Source: Penelope pileata (taxonomy: Eukaryota > Chordata > Aves > Galliformes > Cracidae). From it: a stretch of DNA of 64,000 nt. Numbering within the stretch: position 1 is the stretch's first letter; each line of letters begins with the position of its first letter. The stretch lies in contig WBMW01005156.1 of NCBI GenBank assembly GCA_013396635.1, positions 908,728 to 972,727 on the forward strand. Direction: 5' to 3'. Both the position numbers and the translations under genes were made by a program. Below, piece after piece: positions 1 to 12,651 of the stretch. A model generated the notes under the pieces. It saw nothing but the letters and a program-made list of their open reading frames with translations. It was not told the origin of the DNA and ran no database searches.

Positions 1-235
1 GGCAATGGGCAAAAACTAGAACATAGAAACATGAGGAAGAACTTGTTTACTTTGTGAGTGACAAAGCACTGGAACAAGCTGCCCAGGGAGGTTGTGGAGT
101 CTCCTCTGGAGTTATTCAAAACCTACCTGGATGCTTTCCTGTGCAACCTACTCTAGGGAATCTGCTGTAGCAGGGGGGTGGGACTAGATGATCTCCTGAG
201 GTCCCTTCCAACCCTTTCTATTCCATGATTCTGTG
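1..235 (+). mobile_element. CR1 LINE, 3' end (cut by window edge)
   Basis: The stretch reads as the last part of CR1 ORF2 followed by the CR1 3' untranslated end. A frame with LEHR, MRKN, HWNKLP and LDAFL blocks matches the carboxy-terminal tail seen again in the CR1 at 42.7-42.9 kb of this window. It is followed by 'gatgatctcctgaggtccc' and 'ttccaaccc' and ends in ATTCCATGATTCTGTG, the degenerate 8-bp repeat typical of CR1 3' ends. An in-frame stop after the KNLFTL block shows it is dead. The 5' part lies before base 1, so its full length is unknown. Family assignment is from recognition of the 3' end and the match to the other copies here. Confidence 0.88.
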
Positions 236-1250
236 TGTTTACACTTTCTTCCATGGGAAGAAGTAATTTGAAGCTGCAAATAATATAAAAAATCTGGAAA
301 ATCAGAATATTTTAGAGACAAGAGAGTTAATAACTGATGAAATGAAGAGGAATAGAATGATAAAAGAACTGAGAACTTTTTTGTGTATGTGCAATGGAAC
401 TATCATTTGCTTTAAATAATAAATAGTTCTACAAACACTAGAACTAATAGAGTTGTGTTTCCAGATGATTTGTGTTTCATTGAATGACTTTTTAAATGAA
501 GTAAACTAAGCCTGCAGCATGTTTTCTGTTCTTATTAAACACTAGAGAACTCATACGAGGGGGGAAAGAGAATGAAAGTGAGATGGTGTCTAATAAAGTT
601 CCAGCTTTGACTGAAGCCTTTCTGAGAATTAAACAATTTATCTCTCTCTTCAGCACAAAAGTGTATGTAGTCAGTAACAGTTCAATTCATACTTCAGTGT
701 TTCCCTCAGAGAAGGTATCAGTATAGCCTCTTTCCTGCCCCTAGCTAACTACTTTCACAGAACTTGTAAGGATGTAACATTAGAAAACTCTATCTTTCTG
801 TCAGATTTGATAGAAAATGTCCAGGCAGTTCAAAAGCACTTATATGCAGTAACAACTGCACTGACTCATGAATATCCTGTCTTGCAATGACTTTTTAATC
901 AAGAAAGAAGGGGAATAAGAAAGAAATCATCCTGTGGGAAAGCCAGGTTGCATCTCTGGCCAGCCAATTGTCTGATTCATGCTGCTCCTCCTTTCTGACC
1001 TACTGAGTTGCCTTGCTACAAGAGAAAAATATTCGCTACATACTGTTTTGAGAAGTTGCTTCTGACAAAGACATCTGTGTATACCAGGTGCCAGAAGTTT
1101 CTAAGTGCATCTTGGGAGTTGTGATCTAGCAGAAAGCTTGCTCCTCAGGGAAGAAAGGGAGCTTTCCATAAGGAAGTAGTAGCTTTCATCACACATTACC
1201 ACAAGCAGAAAGTGAATTTTAATGCTAGATCATTTTAGATCAGTTCAATT
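236..1250. other. Unique AT-rich DNA, nothing recognised
   Basis: No repeat family, RNA gene or open frame with protein-like features is recognised between the CR1 end and the candidate relic at 1.26 kb. Confidence 0.6.
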
Positions 1251-1254
1251 TATT

Positions 1255-1515
1255 AAAAAGTTGGTAGATGTTGGGATACTTGGCACTGAAAAGAGTTTTG
1301 CTGACAAGTATTATTCACAGCTAGGCAGTGCCCAAAGGTAAATGCATCAGCTGAAGTGGTTGCTGGAGGACAGGGCGCTACAGTGGTGGCATTCCAGCCA
1401 GATGACAACTGTGGAATTGACCCCAGCAAATATAATCCTTTGAAGGGGATGGCTGTGCACAAGGTCTATAAGGGCATTTCAGGTGCTGTGACCATCAACA
1501 TTACTGCTTCTGTTT
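1255..1515 (+). pseudogene. Possible broken coding relic (unidentified)
   Basis: Two adjacent + strand frames look protein-like and would need a frameshift to join. The first runs from about 1255 to a stop near 1340 and contains GTEKSFADKYYSQLGSAQ. The second runs from about 1335 to a TGA near 1515 and contains GGQGATVVAF, NCGIDPSKYNPLKGM and ends NITASV. The local base composition is richer in G+C than its surroundings, and an AATAAA follows about 200 bases downstream near 1720, so a decayed retrocopy or old exon is possible. I do not recognise the protein. The opposite strand also carries a 69-codon frame here (1253-1462), which weakens the case. Chance remains a serious alternative. Confidence 0.2.
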
Positions 1516-4500
1516 GACCTTGACATTCAACTTCTTTCTCCTTCCATTTTCAAACTCCTAGCATCTGGTTTTCTTTTTAAACAGATTTCTTTTCTGCTGT
1601 TCCACTCCCCCTCTTCTCTCTCCACAAACAGAATATGTCTTCCTCTGTTGCCATAACAACAGACAGCAACCTGGCCCATGCTGGACACTCCTGCCCTTTT
1701 TAAAAAAAATTTAACCCCAAATAAAAGATTTTTGTCTCATTCTCTCTCCTAGATCCTTTTCCCTTTGACTTTAACAGGAGATAGACTCATTCTGCACTGC
1801 ATGCAGCTACTATCCTCTCTTACTCCTGCTCAAAACACTGTTTTCACACCACAAAGAAACACATACTTGAAGCTTAATTGTCCCCTACTGAGTTTCTTAT
1901 ATGAAGAACACAGAAGAGCATGCCATCTTGTGAGCTTTGCTGTACATTTGTCTTTGACACCCTGGAGCTCCTTTCTGCAATCACCATACTACAGCCATGC
2001 CACCTGGACTGAGTGAAGACTGAGAAGAAGCTTAGCATTACCTAAACAAAAGAATAAGGAAACGTGGAAAGCTGTGCCACAGAGTCACCATATCAAATAG
2101 CATCCGCAAAAAACTCTTTCCTCGACCAATGCAACAGACTAAAAGAGAGCTCTTCAGTCAGGTTTGCCCTGAGATGGGCAGCAAACGTATCATACAATTC
2201 TGTAAAATGCCTGTGTTGTCACTTTGAGTCTTCATTATGAGGAAGAAATTTCTCACCTGAAAGCCAATATGTATGCAAGTATATAGAGTTATATAAGAGT
2301 ATTACATTTTAATTTATTCAAATTTTGTAGCCTCATTTACATGTCATATTCTGGCATGTATGATTTAGATATTGAACCGACTTTCAGGTGAGTTTCTGTT
2401 TCTGGAATTAAATCATGTCAAAATACAGATGGATAAAGTTATTTTTGGCTTCAGCCATTTTGTCCTCTTACCACATACCTGGCATTGTCCTGACAGAAAA
2501 ATTTCTGAAAGCCCACAGTGTTTTGGCCTTGAAGCACTTTTCACAGCATAGTTGAGTATGAGCTGGCTGGAATAGCAGGCACAAAATGTTAGTATCAGCG
2601 TTCTCTTTTCCCTGACAATTTGGACAGCAAGCATTTTAGAAACTCTCTAATGTGTCAGGATCCAGGTATCATTGGCATGGAGATCAATTCCTAATAATAT
2701 CTGTCTGCAGTCCCACATACAGCATCTCTAGATCCACAGCTGTGGATAGAGAAGGGGCAACAAAAACATTATTCCCCTTGGTTGAAACTTTTTGCCGACT
2801 TTATACTATCATTACTAGTTTTATTAATTTCTGGGGAAAACTTTCATGTAATTCAGCATCCTATCTGTCTGGCATCTGTGTACACACCCTTCCTACATCT
2901 GTAGGAAATATCTCCATGGGTAAACTGTATCTGATTAGATACCAGGCCAGCTACAGCTTTCCATTAAGTGAAAGCATGCCTCAAAAATGGGTGGGAGATG
3001 TGTCCAATGCTTTCTTTATAAACCCATTAAGATTGAATGTCATAGAAACATACATCTCCTCAGTACTATCTGTTTCTCTAGCTGAAGTTTAAGCTGCAGG
3101 TGGTTCACCACCTCCACACTGTACTTTTTGGCTACAAAATACCATATCTACAATGATTTTTTGCTAGGTGACGGGAGCTGATGTAAAAAAATGTTCTAAA
3201 AAATAGCAATTCTCTCTGCTATAAAGTCATGATGATCATGAACCCTGAGGAATTCTTAAAGCACCTGTGATCTTAGGAGTATCTGAAAGTTCTAGAACAA
3301 AAGGAAGAGAATGGAATGTTACTGAGAAATGGCGATGTGAGCTTCTTGTTACTCTAACTTGAAATGAGGATTGAGTTCCCTAGACTTAGTGGCAAAACAT
3401 CAGCTAATATGCTGAAGTATAAACTGTATTAGAGAAGAAAACATGCACCAGAGTAGATGCCTATCTCATAAAATTATGCAGACAACTATTCTGTTCAACA
3501 ACGGTCCCCTGATGGGATATCCAGTTTGTTTTCAGGATTTGCTGGGGAGAAGGAGACAGCAGAAAACAGGGTCTACTTTGCTGCAAAATCTTTTTTATTT
3601 AGCAAAAGGGGCAATTCTTTTCACAGTTTGCTTTTATCCCTTCTGTTGAGTATTTCACACTCATAACTCTCTTGTTCACTTGAATAGCTGCAATTTTTGT
3701 AGCACTATAATCATTCATTTCTAGAAGTCCAACATTAACATTACTCTGTATTAGTGGAGTGTATTATCTGAATGCAAAAATAAAGCTAAAATCTAAACAC
3801 TAAAAGTGTTTTGTCAAAGCTTCTAGGGAGTGTGTTATGGCGTCTCTAGAGGAATTAATCTAGAAACCTCATAGTGACTTCAGTATTTCTCAGTGCTATT
3901 CCAAAAGAAAAGAACCCTGAGTCAAAACATTTGTTCCACAAAATGAGTCTGACAGCCCTGCTTCATTCAGTGTCCAAGTCCTAAGCACTGTTAACACGAG
4001 CTTCTGTTGCTGATAATAATGTTTAACAGAGCTTCTTTCAGAGGTTCTCCAAACCCATCATGTCTGGCTCTCACTGAATCATCTATGACTACAATTCTAT
4101 CTCAAGGCCTCCAACTTCAGTTTTAGAAAAATGAAATGTGATTGTTGCACCGTTTTTACTTCACAACAGAACAGAGAAAGCTCATTTGATGTTTCACTGC
4201 ATTAGTAAGATAGAATCTGTAGCAAGGAGCAGAAAAGAAGATGCAAAGGCTTAGCTGAAGAAAATAAGCACAAGTGTAAATAAAACTGGGTAAATAGGGA
4301 TTTTTGCCATTACTCTTGTATTGATTGATTAGCAAGTGAAGCTCTGGGAAGAAATTGTGTGGGGTTCAACTAAGCTTTTTTTTTTTTTTTNATCTGGAAT
4401 ATCCTACCTTTGAGATAAACAAAAATTTCCTTTATAACTAAAAGAGGATCTTTTGAAGCAGATCACAGCTGCTTTCAGTAAGTGTCAAAACAAAATTGTC

Positions 4501-7500
4501 TCACATCTTTTCATCCAAAAATAAACTGTGGCAATTTGTTAATCACTTGTCATCTCCACTGACAAAAGAAACTTACAAACCTGTACTTGGACAAAATGAT
4601 ACAAAATATTTTGTTCTAATTTTAAGGATAGAGAAAAAGTAAAAGCAAGGAAAAAGGCCATGAACAGCTCCAATCTTCTTTAATTGTCTGCACTTGATTT
4701 GGGTTTTCAGTCATGGTTGACATAAGATTTCCACTTGCTGTAAATATATACCATGTCTCCTACCACACTCATCAACAGTTTGTTGAGTTGAGTGGCCTCC
4801 AATGTACCTGTCACCCATCACAATTAACTACAGTCTCTGTCACAAGCAATTTAGAAGATACACATCTGTGCTCAGTCAGTCAGTCCCAGCTGTGATGTGC
4901 ATATGTCTCATTTGATGAACCCAGCTCAACAACAAGTTTCTTGAAAATATGTTAAATGCTGTGACCTGAACCAAATGCAAGGATGTCTAATCTGTTTATG
5001 GGTGGATTAAATTTACATGCCCTCTGTTTTACTACAGAGATTTACCAGAGTGTCACTTTACAATTGTTTGCTTGAAAGCTGTCCCTTGTCCAGAAAAAAA
5101 TGCAGCTGAAAAGATTCTCCTGAAATGCAGTAGAATAAACAACAGATCTGCTAATTATTGCCACCAGTGCGGTAGATTTGACACACGGTTGCACTGGGAG
5201 AATATTGATTTATACACTTGTCTGTATTGTAGCTACATTTATTATTTGTCCTAAGCTCAAAACAGTGATTCTGTCATGCAGTAATATTTTAAATAGTGTG
5301 GTAATCATAACCAATTTTAACTAACTTATCTGCTAAATAACTAGAAAACCACATCATTCAGAAACATAAAGTAGTTTCTAAACTAATGTCAATATTTTAA
5401 TACCTGATTAAGAAAATATGCCTGTTCCTCAAAAAAAGCCTTGAAATCTTACATGATGTATTAGCTCAAGATTTTAAGGTCCACGGAGAACAGAAGGAAA
5501 TGTTTTGTACTTGAAAAATATGTATCTGTGTTTAAAAAGCATTTTCCTTTAAGTATACATAAAATTGTTCCTTCCATAGACAATTCACTTAGAGGCTATT
5601 CTTTTGTTTTATAAGTATGCCTGACATTTCAGTGCCTTTTATGTTATACTGTCACATGTAGCTGTGCAAAAATTGCCAAATGAAAATGATAGCATTTTGT
5701 AATTCATTTGTCCAAGTTAAAGCAATTACTCCAGTCACAAGACAATGAACAATTTGAGTCTATAAATGCCTGCCTGAAATGAAAAGCACAATGTGATACT
5801 CAAAGAGATTATATTTACTGTTACTGAAATGTTCAGAACAATATTTTGTAGGACAGAAACAATTGTCACCATATTCTCTAGTTGTACTGGTCAGTAAACC
5901 AAAAACACATACTCAGTGTGAGGTTTGAGAACAGACATTGCTTGCCTTGCTTTAAATGACATGCAGTAAAAATTGATGCTTTATTTTAGCTATGAATATT
6001 AGCTATCCCCAGTATCCAGTGCTGGACTTGTGGAAATAAAAACTAGTGCCTCATTTAATTGTTGCCAACTTTTATCAATAAAGAGGAGGCAGAAAGGTTA
6101 CTGGATGCTACCAACTGAGATAATGTCAGTTCAGGAGAAATCTTATATAAATCTGGTCTCTCCAAGCTGACTTGCTGCCTTTTGATTAAAGTAACAGAGG
6201 AATAGGGTGCTGTATTATATGGTTACGGCACCCACCCTGTAGAAGAGAGAGACAGGGACAGATCTAGTAAAGATATTGCCAACAAGATTATAAAGAAATG
6301 AAGTGACTAAATATTCTTCATCTGGTGAGTACTTCTCCTTGATTTTGATTAATCTGTGAAACAGGAACTTGGTTTCATGAGTAAAACCTCACTGAAGTTT
6401 GACCAAGACAAACATCTATCTGTAACTAATGGTACCCCCCTGGGGCTAATGAAGTCAAAGAACAGTGATTTCTCTATCTTGTCTGATAGCTGAATGGATT
6501 CCTATCTACCACTGACTGAAAGCAATGTGTAATGACAAGAAAAAGAGGTGTAGGTGAGAGTGGTTAGTACTTTGCAGTTTAGTTTTCTAGATTTTCAAAT
6601 GCTTTGTACGTTTTCTAAGAGATTCAGCATATCAACAATTTTTTGGTTCATTGTCATTTTGACATCACGTAACCATATAATAAAAAGTCTTATGTAAAAC
6701 AAATGATTGCTTACACAATTCAAAAGATATATTCCAAGTATAACACTCCACATTAACTGATATTTCATAGCAGGCAAATAAAGATTTTTAAGAATTACTA
6801 GACTACCATTTGATAGAAACACCTTAAACTGTTAGTGGGAAATTTCTCGCAGAAAAAAAATGGCCTTAATTCTTAGCAGATTGTAAAGATTCAATACTAT
6901 TCCAATGCTTTATATGATAACTAGCAGAAGAAGGAAAATATAACGAAACTACATTATGGGAGTGCTAGCCTGACATGTATGACACATACTACTAGCAAAA
7001 GTGGATCAAAGATAATTAAGTGCATGGCATTTTTTATTATTTTTCAAAAAACTTTCCAAATCGTTAGTAAATTATGATTGGGTGGAACTACCAAGTCATT
7101 TGTTGGTTTTTTTATGCTATATATATATATGTAGAATATTAATAAATAGTGTTACTGATAGAAAATTTAAAGTGAAGCAGGTTTTGCTTTGTCCAATAAG
7201 AAAAAATAGAATAGTTTAAGATTTTCTGAACTCTAGGTAGTGAGTGTTAAGAAGGGAGAGTGATCGTGCAACATAACTGCACACCTGACTCCTACTTTTG
7301 CAGCATTTTTTTTTTCTTTTTCTATCTATCCTCTTCATTTGTTTTAGTACTGCTTCAGAGCAGTGTTACAGGTTCATTAGTGCAGGATATTTGTTACAGC
7401 AGGTTTATTCACTGTTACTGCTCTCTTTAAAAGACGGTGCTCATACCAGCACTATATCAATGAAGTCACTGTAGTAGTTTGATTTTCAAATCTTTCCAAG

Positions 7501-8170
7501 CTGGGTATTAGGAAGAAATCTATGGCAAATTGATAATTTTCAATTCCTCTGTTTCTTTTCAAAATGAAGTGTATTTAATTCTACAGAGGCATTGTAAAGG
7601 AATTAAAATCCACTGAAAAGCATTCCGCTTTGTATTTTTCCTATTTAAGCTACAACTCTTACTTCAAAATTAGAAATGGGGAATAGAAGAGAATAAAGTT
7701 ACAGTTTAATTTTCTTAATTGGCCCCATTCAGTACAAACTGAGTTGTATAAAATACAATACCATCATAGATCAGACTAAAGTTCTGTGATCTGACATTCT
7801 ACCTACTGTATATTTCTATTGCATGCATGCATACCATAAATATTCTATGCATTCTTTTGATGTAAATATACATTTATTAAGTACAAATATTTCATTCTCT
7901 CAACAGAAAATTCATTTTCTTAATGTAAATATATATTTTCCATTGGAAAAATAAATATAGCTGTGTTTCTTATATATTTAATGCCATAATCTCATTGTAA
8001 ATTGGCACTGTTTAAAAGACTCAACATAAACTGGGGAGAGAAGAAAGAAAAGATCATACTAACAGATATCAAAATGTACTTACCTCCCAAAGCACTCATA
8101 ATCACTAACCTTGAGGTGGATGCTATTGAATATCACAGAGGAATTAAGCTGATCACAACTTCCTTGCAAG

Positions 8171-8190
8171 CAAAACAAACAAACAAACAA
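8171..8190. repeat. (CAAA)n microsatellite
   Basis: About four to five tandem copies of CAAA/AAAC are visible directly in the sequence. Confidence 0.8.
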
Positions 8191-8848
8191 ATTACACTTC
8201 TGGTGTAATTTTATATTAGTTAATGACAGCAATAATTGCAGTTCAAAGTTTACTAAAATGAGAGACAATAGAATTAACCCATATGTTTGACAAAGGACAG
8301 AGAACATTTTGTTGATTTTATGGTATAAGTACAGTTTCTGAGATCAAGCATGGAGTCGCTATCATTGAGGTCACAGTAATGATGGAAAGTGCATTTCTGA
8401 AGATTACAAGCCACGCTCAAATTCTGAGTTTGAGGTCAAAGATCTTGAGAATTCATTCTCTTGAGAGCTGCAGTACATACATAAAATTTCAAAGAAAATG
8501 GGAATTATATCACAAATTGGAATAAGAAATCATGTCCATAAATCCATTTCACACAGTATTATACCTTCATCTCAGTTTACAAAACATGTTGATATTTGAT
8601 GTGATGAAAAGTAAATTTCAGAATGAAAGGCTGCACTGTCCAGCTGGAGTAATTCTATTAGGATTGAAAGTTATTGCAAAACTGCAAAGATCTATTAATT
8701 AATTAAAAGCAAGGACTGGAAAACTATTCCCCACAACAGTATCTAGACATAATATTAATCATTATGAGATAGCTTGTGCAGTAACTTACTAAAACTGAAC
8801 TTATGATTAGGTCATGAAACCTACTTCCTTGAGCAATTCAAGGGAAAA

Positions 8849-8882
8849 AAATTGAAAAATGCTCTAAATTGAAAAATGCTCG
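8849..8882. repeat. 17-bp tandem duplication
   Basis: The unit aaattgaaaaatgctct at 8849-8865 is followed at once by the same 17 bases with only the last base changed (8866-8882). With one mismatch in 17, the duplication looks recent or conserved by chance; no known element covers it. Confidence 0.85.
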
Positions 8883-9086
8883 AACTGAAACTTCTATCAC
8901 AGAATAATTGTTTTTTTCTGTTTGTTTTTTCATATTACTCATGCATTAAACTTGTGAGAATTAGCTTCCTAATTCTTTTTTTGTGTGTATGTGTGTACTT
9001 TTGGTATTATGTTCTTTATTTTTATTTTTGTATGTGGGCTCCTGATTAGTTAAGAAATTATATCTATCTCTACTCCTGAACTGCTT

Positions 9087-11013
9087 TTAGTCCATTCGTT
9101 TCTGGACAAGGGTGTATTTATGATATATTTGGGAGATACATTGCATGGATGAGACACAGAAGCTTGGCTCCTTCTCATAGATATACTGTTGAATGATGTT
9201 TTTACGTTGTATTCTGTGGGGGTTGTTTTTTATACATGGGTGGTATTTTTTTTTTTTTTTTGCAATAGTATTTTTCATAGCTGGTCATCACACTGAAAAA
9301 TATCTTCAGGTGCTGTATTTTGCAGCATGAAGCAATTCATTCTATTTGTGATTCTCAATCTTTCAGGAAATTTTATATTGAAAATGAGCAGGGAGTGCTC
9401 TTCTTCTTTCAGAGATGCCCTAAGGAATATAAATTTGTTACAATAGCTTCTGATTCCAGTTCTATTTCTCAGATAGTTTATCCAGAGTTTCAGACAGTAT
9501 CTGATGCAAATGCTCTCAAAACAGTGTTAAGCTACTGTTCCTTATAATTCTTGGATGCCTTAAAGAAAGATTAGGTCCAAAGATAGATGACAGAAGTTTA
9601 ACAGAACTATACTATAGTCTAAACTGCTGGAAATAAATGTGCAAACTGTACAATTATTGAACAATTAACTTTTTGGACTGCATTGTGATCTACCCTCCGG
9701 GTAAAATAGACCAAAACACCTGTTAAATAGCGTAAAATCTAATTTTACTTAATGGCCTTTATTCCCCTAATTTGCTTAGTTCTTGGGAAAAGCTGCGATC
9801 AGGAAAAATATTTTATTCCCATTGTGGAACAAAGTGCCAATTTGTTCCAGTTCCCTTCAGTGTGTGCATCGCACTTATGCACAAAGTGAAATTCATTTGC
9901 AGATGAACTGCATAGCTCTAGAAAGCTGTAACAGGAGCTAAAACATGCAAAAAAGCTTTTGTGTGTGTGCGTGTGTGCTCCTAGAACTCATGATTTTACT
10001 TTTATTAGTGTGGATTTTAAAGACCTGAGCTAATAAAAGATACGATTTATCACATTAAAATCATAGAAATTATTTGCTGGAGTTCTAAAATGTCTAAAGT
10101 GAACAGAAAAGTCTCCTGCACACAAAATGGAAGATGTATAGAAGATTATTTCAATCTTAATTATAGATTTAATTTAGATCATAATGCACTAGAAGCCAAC
10201 TTATCCACTATACTTGGGCCCACCTAAAGTGTTCATCATCCCAAAGTCTCATTAACAAGCTAATTGATCTTTCCTAACAAAATGTTAGTGATTGCACTCA
10301 CACAAATTTTAATGTCTATTTAACCTAAAGTAGCCCAGCAAGCCTAAATGTTAGCTTTAAAATAAGATGATATGAGGAAAGACTGTGAAAGATCAGGATT
10401 GAAATTATTTTTCTAGGACACTTTTCTTTACTGTCATTTTGAAAATTCTAGAGGAAAAGTGAAAAGGGGATTTCTGTGTATTCAAAGAAAAAAGAGAAGT
10501 GGAGGCAAAAAGAAGGAAGTTTTCTGTGCCTCTTAAAGATGTTTGCAAGAAAAATATAGGTAAAAGACACTTTTCATAAAAGCATAGCTTCAGATCCAAA
10601 GGATAAAAAAAAAAAAAAAAAAAGAGTAGGTAAATATTAAATCTAAGCTAGTTCTATACCTGGAACTTGCTGTTGCTGGTTATGTGGGTGTTTGGTAGCA
10701 ATTTAATGGCAATACAGAGGGCAACATGAAATTAAGTCATAGCACCTGGGCTCAAAACGTGTAATACAGGGGTAAGACATTACTAAGAAAAACAAATTAA
10801 TCACCTATAAATGAGTCCCAAGTCATTCATCTGTAATAACAATTAGTTCGGTTCAGAGTTTATATTGCCCCTCTACCCACCAAGCCGACTTGAGATTATT
10901 TTTCTCCTTTCTCCAAAACAATTACATTCTATATTAGTTGAATTATATTATCACATAGAAATAAACACTTATACTCCCTAATGATGACAACCATTACCTA
11001 GAGAACAAAAGGT
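9087..11013. other. Unique AT-rich DNA with homopolymer tracts
   Basis: Nothing gene-like is recognised. It holds a T run at 9246-9261 and an uninterrupted A run of 19 at 10605-10623. Short open frames at 9320-9547 (+) and 10405-10599 (-) show no family features. Confidence 0.55.
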
Positions 11014-11021
11014 TCAGTTGC

Positions 11022-11270
11022 TTTTTTTTTTTTTTTTTTTTCCGTAAATTTTTTCTTTTTTTTTAATNACTGAAATATATCTTTGTTTATAATAATCAGC
11101 AGTTAGTTCTGGCAACATCCCTGTGGCTCCCCTGCCAGCTGGAAGTAGAAACAATTCTATAGTTGGCATTTCTTTTAGGACAGCAGCTTCAGAGTCACTG
11201 TACAAGAAATCACGTTCACCAGGGATATTAAGGTTTTTAAGAATTTCTTTCCCAGATTTTTTCACAGGAA
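11022..11270 (-). pseudogene. Possible retrocopy fragment on - strand (unidentified)
   Basis: Read on the - strand, an open frame starts at 11265 with MKKSGKEILKNLNIPGERDF, continues with SEAAVLKEMPTIELFLLP and GMLPELTADYYK, and then passes an ATTAAA near 11063 into an A-rich end. That end finishes in a run of 20 A (T on + at 11022-11041). An open frame, a polyadenylation-like hexamer and a terminal A tract together are what a small 5'-truncated processed retrocopy would leave. I do not recognise the parent protein, and there is one ambiguous base at 11068. T-rich tracts are common in this window, so coincidence is quite possible. Confidence 0.22.
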
Positions 11271-11280
11271 ATCACTTTCA

Positions 11281-12614
11281 TTCTTTGTGACTCAGTCAAG
11301 AACTGAATGATACTTATTTGCCAGTCAGAATGTAATGTTGCTATAAGAAGGTAACATATATGTTTAGAATTGAGTTTCAGGATGCTTTAAGGGATTTAAT
11401 AATAATTTCTAGTCAGCTATAGAATAGGGTTGGGAAAGATTAGGGGTCTGTCAAAAATTTATGTGAGTAACGCTGTGAGTTACACCTTCTATTGAAAGAA
11501 TACCTGGATGCTAGCTCTTTCAATTATATGCTGTAACTGATAACAGCTTTTAAAGTAAGTTGTAGATGTAAATTAAAAAATACCATGTGAAAAGAAAAAC
11601 AGTTATGATCTAATCCACATCAAAAAAAAAAAAAAGACGAGATAAAAAAGGTTGACTATTTTAACTGCTGTCATTATTAGCTGGCTGATTTCTTTTTGGT
11701 CTCAAGATTTTTTTGGCATCTTTAAGGAAGAACTGTAGGTTGAAAACAAAGTATGATCTCTGGCATGGAAACATGCAAGAAGTTGATTGCTGAATATACT
11801 GTGAGAACAAATCTGACATTGATATCTGGACCAAGTAGCTGGAAGAACAGCCTAAGAAAAGAATAATACAAGGTTACAGAGAATTGGGAAAGATCCTGAG
11901 AAAAGTCTAGAAAGCATTACGAAGAAGGGAATGAGAGGAATACGTAATGATGAAGAATGATTCAAATGGAGAACAAGTAGTCAGAATTACTATATATTTA
12001 GTTAGAAATAGCACTTTTGGGGCAAGGAAGGTAATATAACAGCTGTATTTTATACTGAATAGAGAAAATATTTGTTTGTTTTTAGAGAAAATATAATGTA
12101 GCATAGGGTACTTGAAGATACCACCTGAGATACTTGAATTTTTACCATTAAATGATGTTCTTCCCTTTCTGATGGCAAACCACTGCAGTTCCAGTGGCAG
12201 TTCATACCAATTACTTTGCATTGTTTATCAATAATCTGATTCATATCTTCAAGTTTTTGTAATTTTTTTAACATACAGTTGGATGAAATTTTCAAAGTGT
12301 CTGAGCAATTGCAGAACCTAATGTTCTTTTTAAAACATTTAGTTACATTTTGAAATAACATGAAGACCATATTGGGAGTTAGGGACCTACATATCTTTAC
12401 AAAATGGTCCTCAGAAATAGAAATCTCACAGACATTCACTAGTACTTAAATTTTATAAAGAATTAAGATCCTAAGACACATAGACATCTTTGAAAGTTTG
12501 ACCTACAAGCAGAACACAGCACTTACCGAAGCAGGTAGTTAAGCATGATCTGTGATCATCTACCAATTCTTGTTCCTTTAGCTGTGAATCAACTATGGTC
12601 CACATGCCTTGGGG
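11281..12614. other. Unique AT-rich DNA with one borderline open frame
   Basis: A 129-codon frame on the - strand (12050-12439) overlaps a second frame of 104 codons on the same strand (11907-12221). The longer one is rich in Cys, Lys and Ile and has a plausible amphipathic stretch, but no domain I recognise. Neither is supported as a gene. Confidence 0.5.
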
Positions 12615-12619
12615 AAAAA

Positions 12620-12650
<31 letters not shown>

Positions 12651-12651
12651 A
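12615..12651. repeat. (AAAT)n microsatellite
   Basis: About nine perfect tandem copies of AAAT are visible directly. It is a likely length-polymorphic locus. Confidence 0.95.

Larger units (their letters stand above)
1516..9086. other. Unique AT-rich DNA with short low-complexity tracts
   Basis: No gene or interspersed repeat is recognised. The longest free open frame lies at 2652-3092 on the + strand (146 codons); it shows no domain, signal peptide or family resemblance I can name and fits chance length for this composition. Small tracts include a T run ending in a single ambiguous base at 4391, a short TA run near 7119-7134, a CAAA run at 8171-8190 and a 17-bp tandem duplication at 8849-8882. 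Confidence 0.6.

Noticed and set aside
2230..2265. 'atgaggaagaaatttctcac' resembling a CR1 segment
   Set aside because: Too short, and neither flank continues the CR1 order.
2652..3092. 146-codon + strand open frame, the longest outside the gap
   Set aside because: No domain, signal peptide, splice-site setting or family resemblance; the length fits chance for six frames of AT-rich DNA over 64 kb.
7755..7810. Stretch resembling an old amniote retroposon ('catagatcagactaaagttc')
   Set aside because: Match is short and from memory only; could not be extended.
12050..12439. 129-codon - strand frame with a Cys- and Lys-rich composition
   Set aside because: No recognised family; overlapped by another frame of the same strand; length still within chance.
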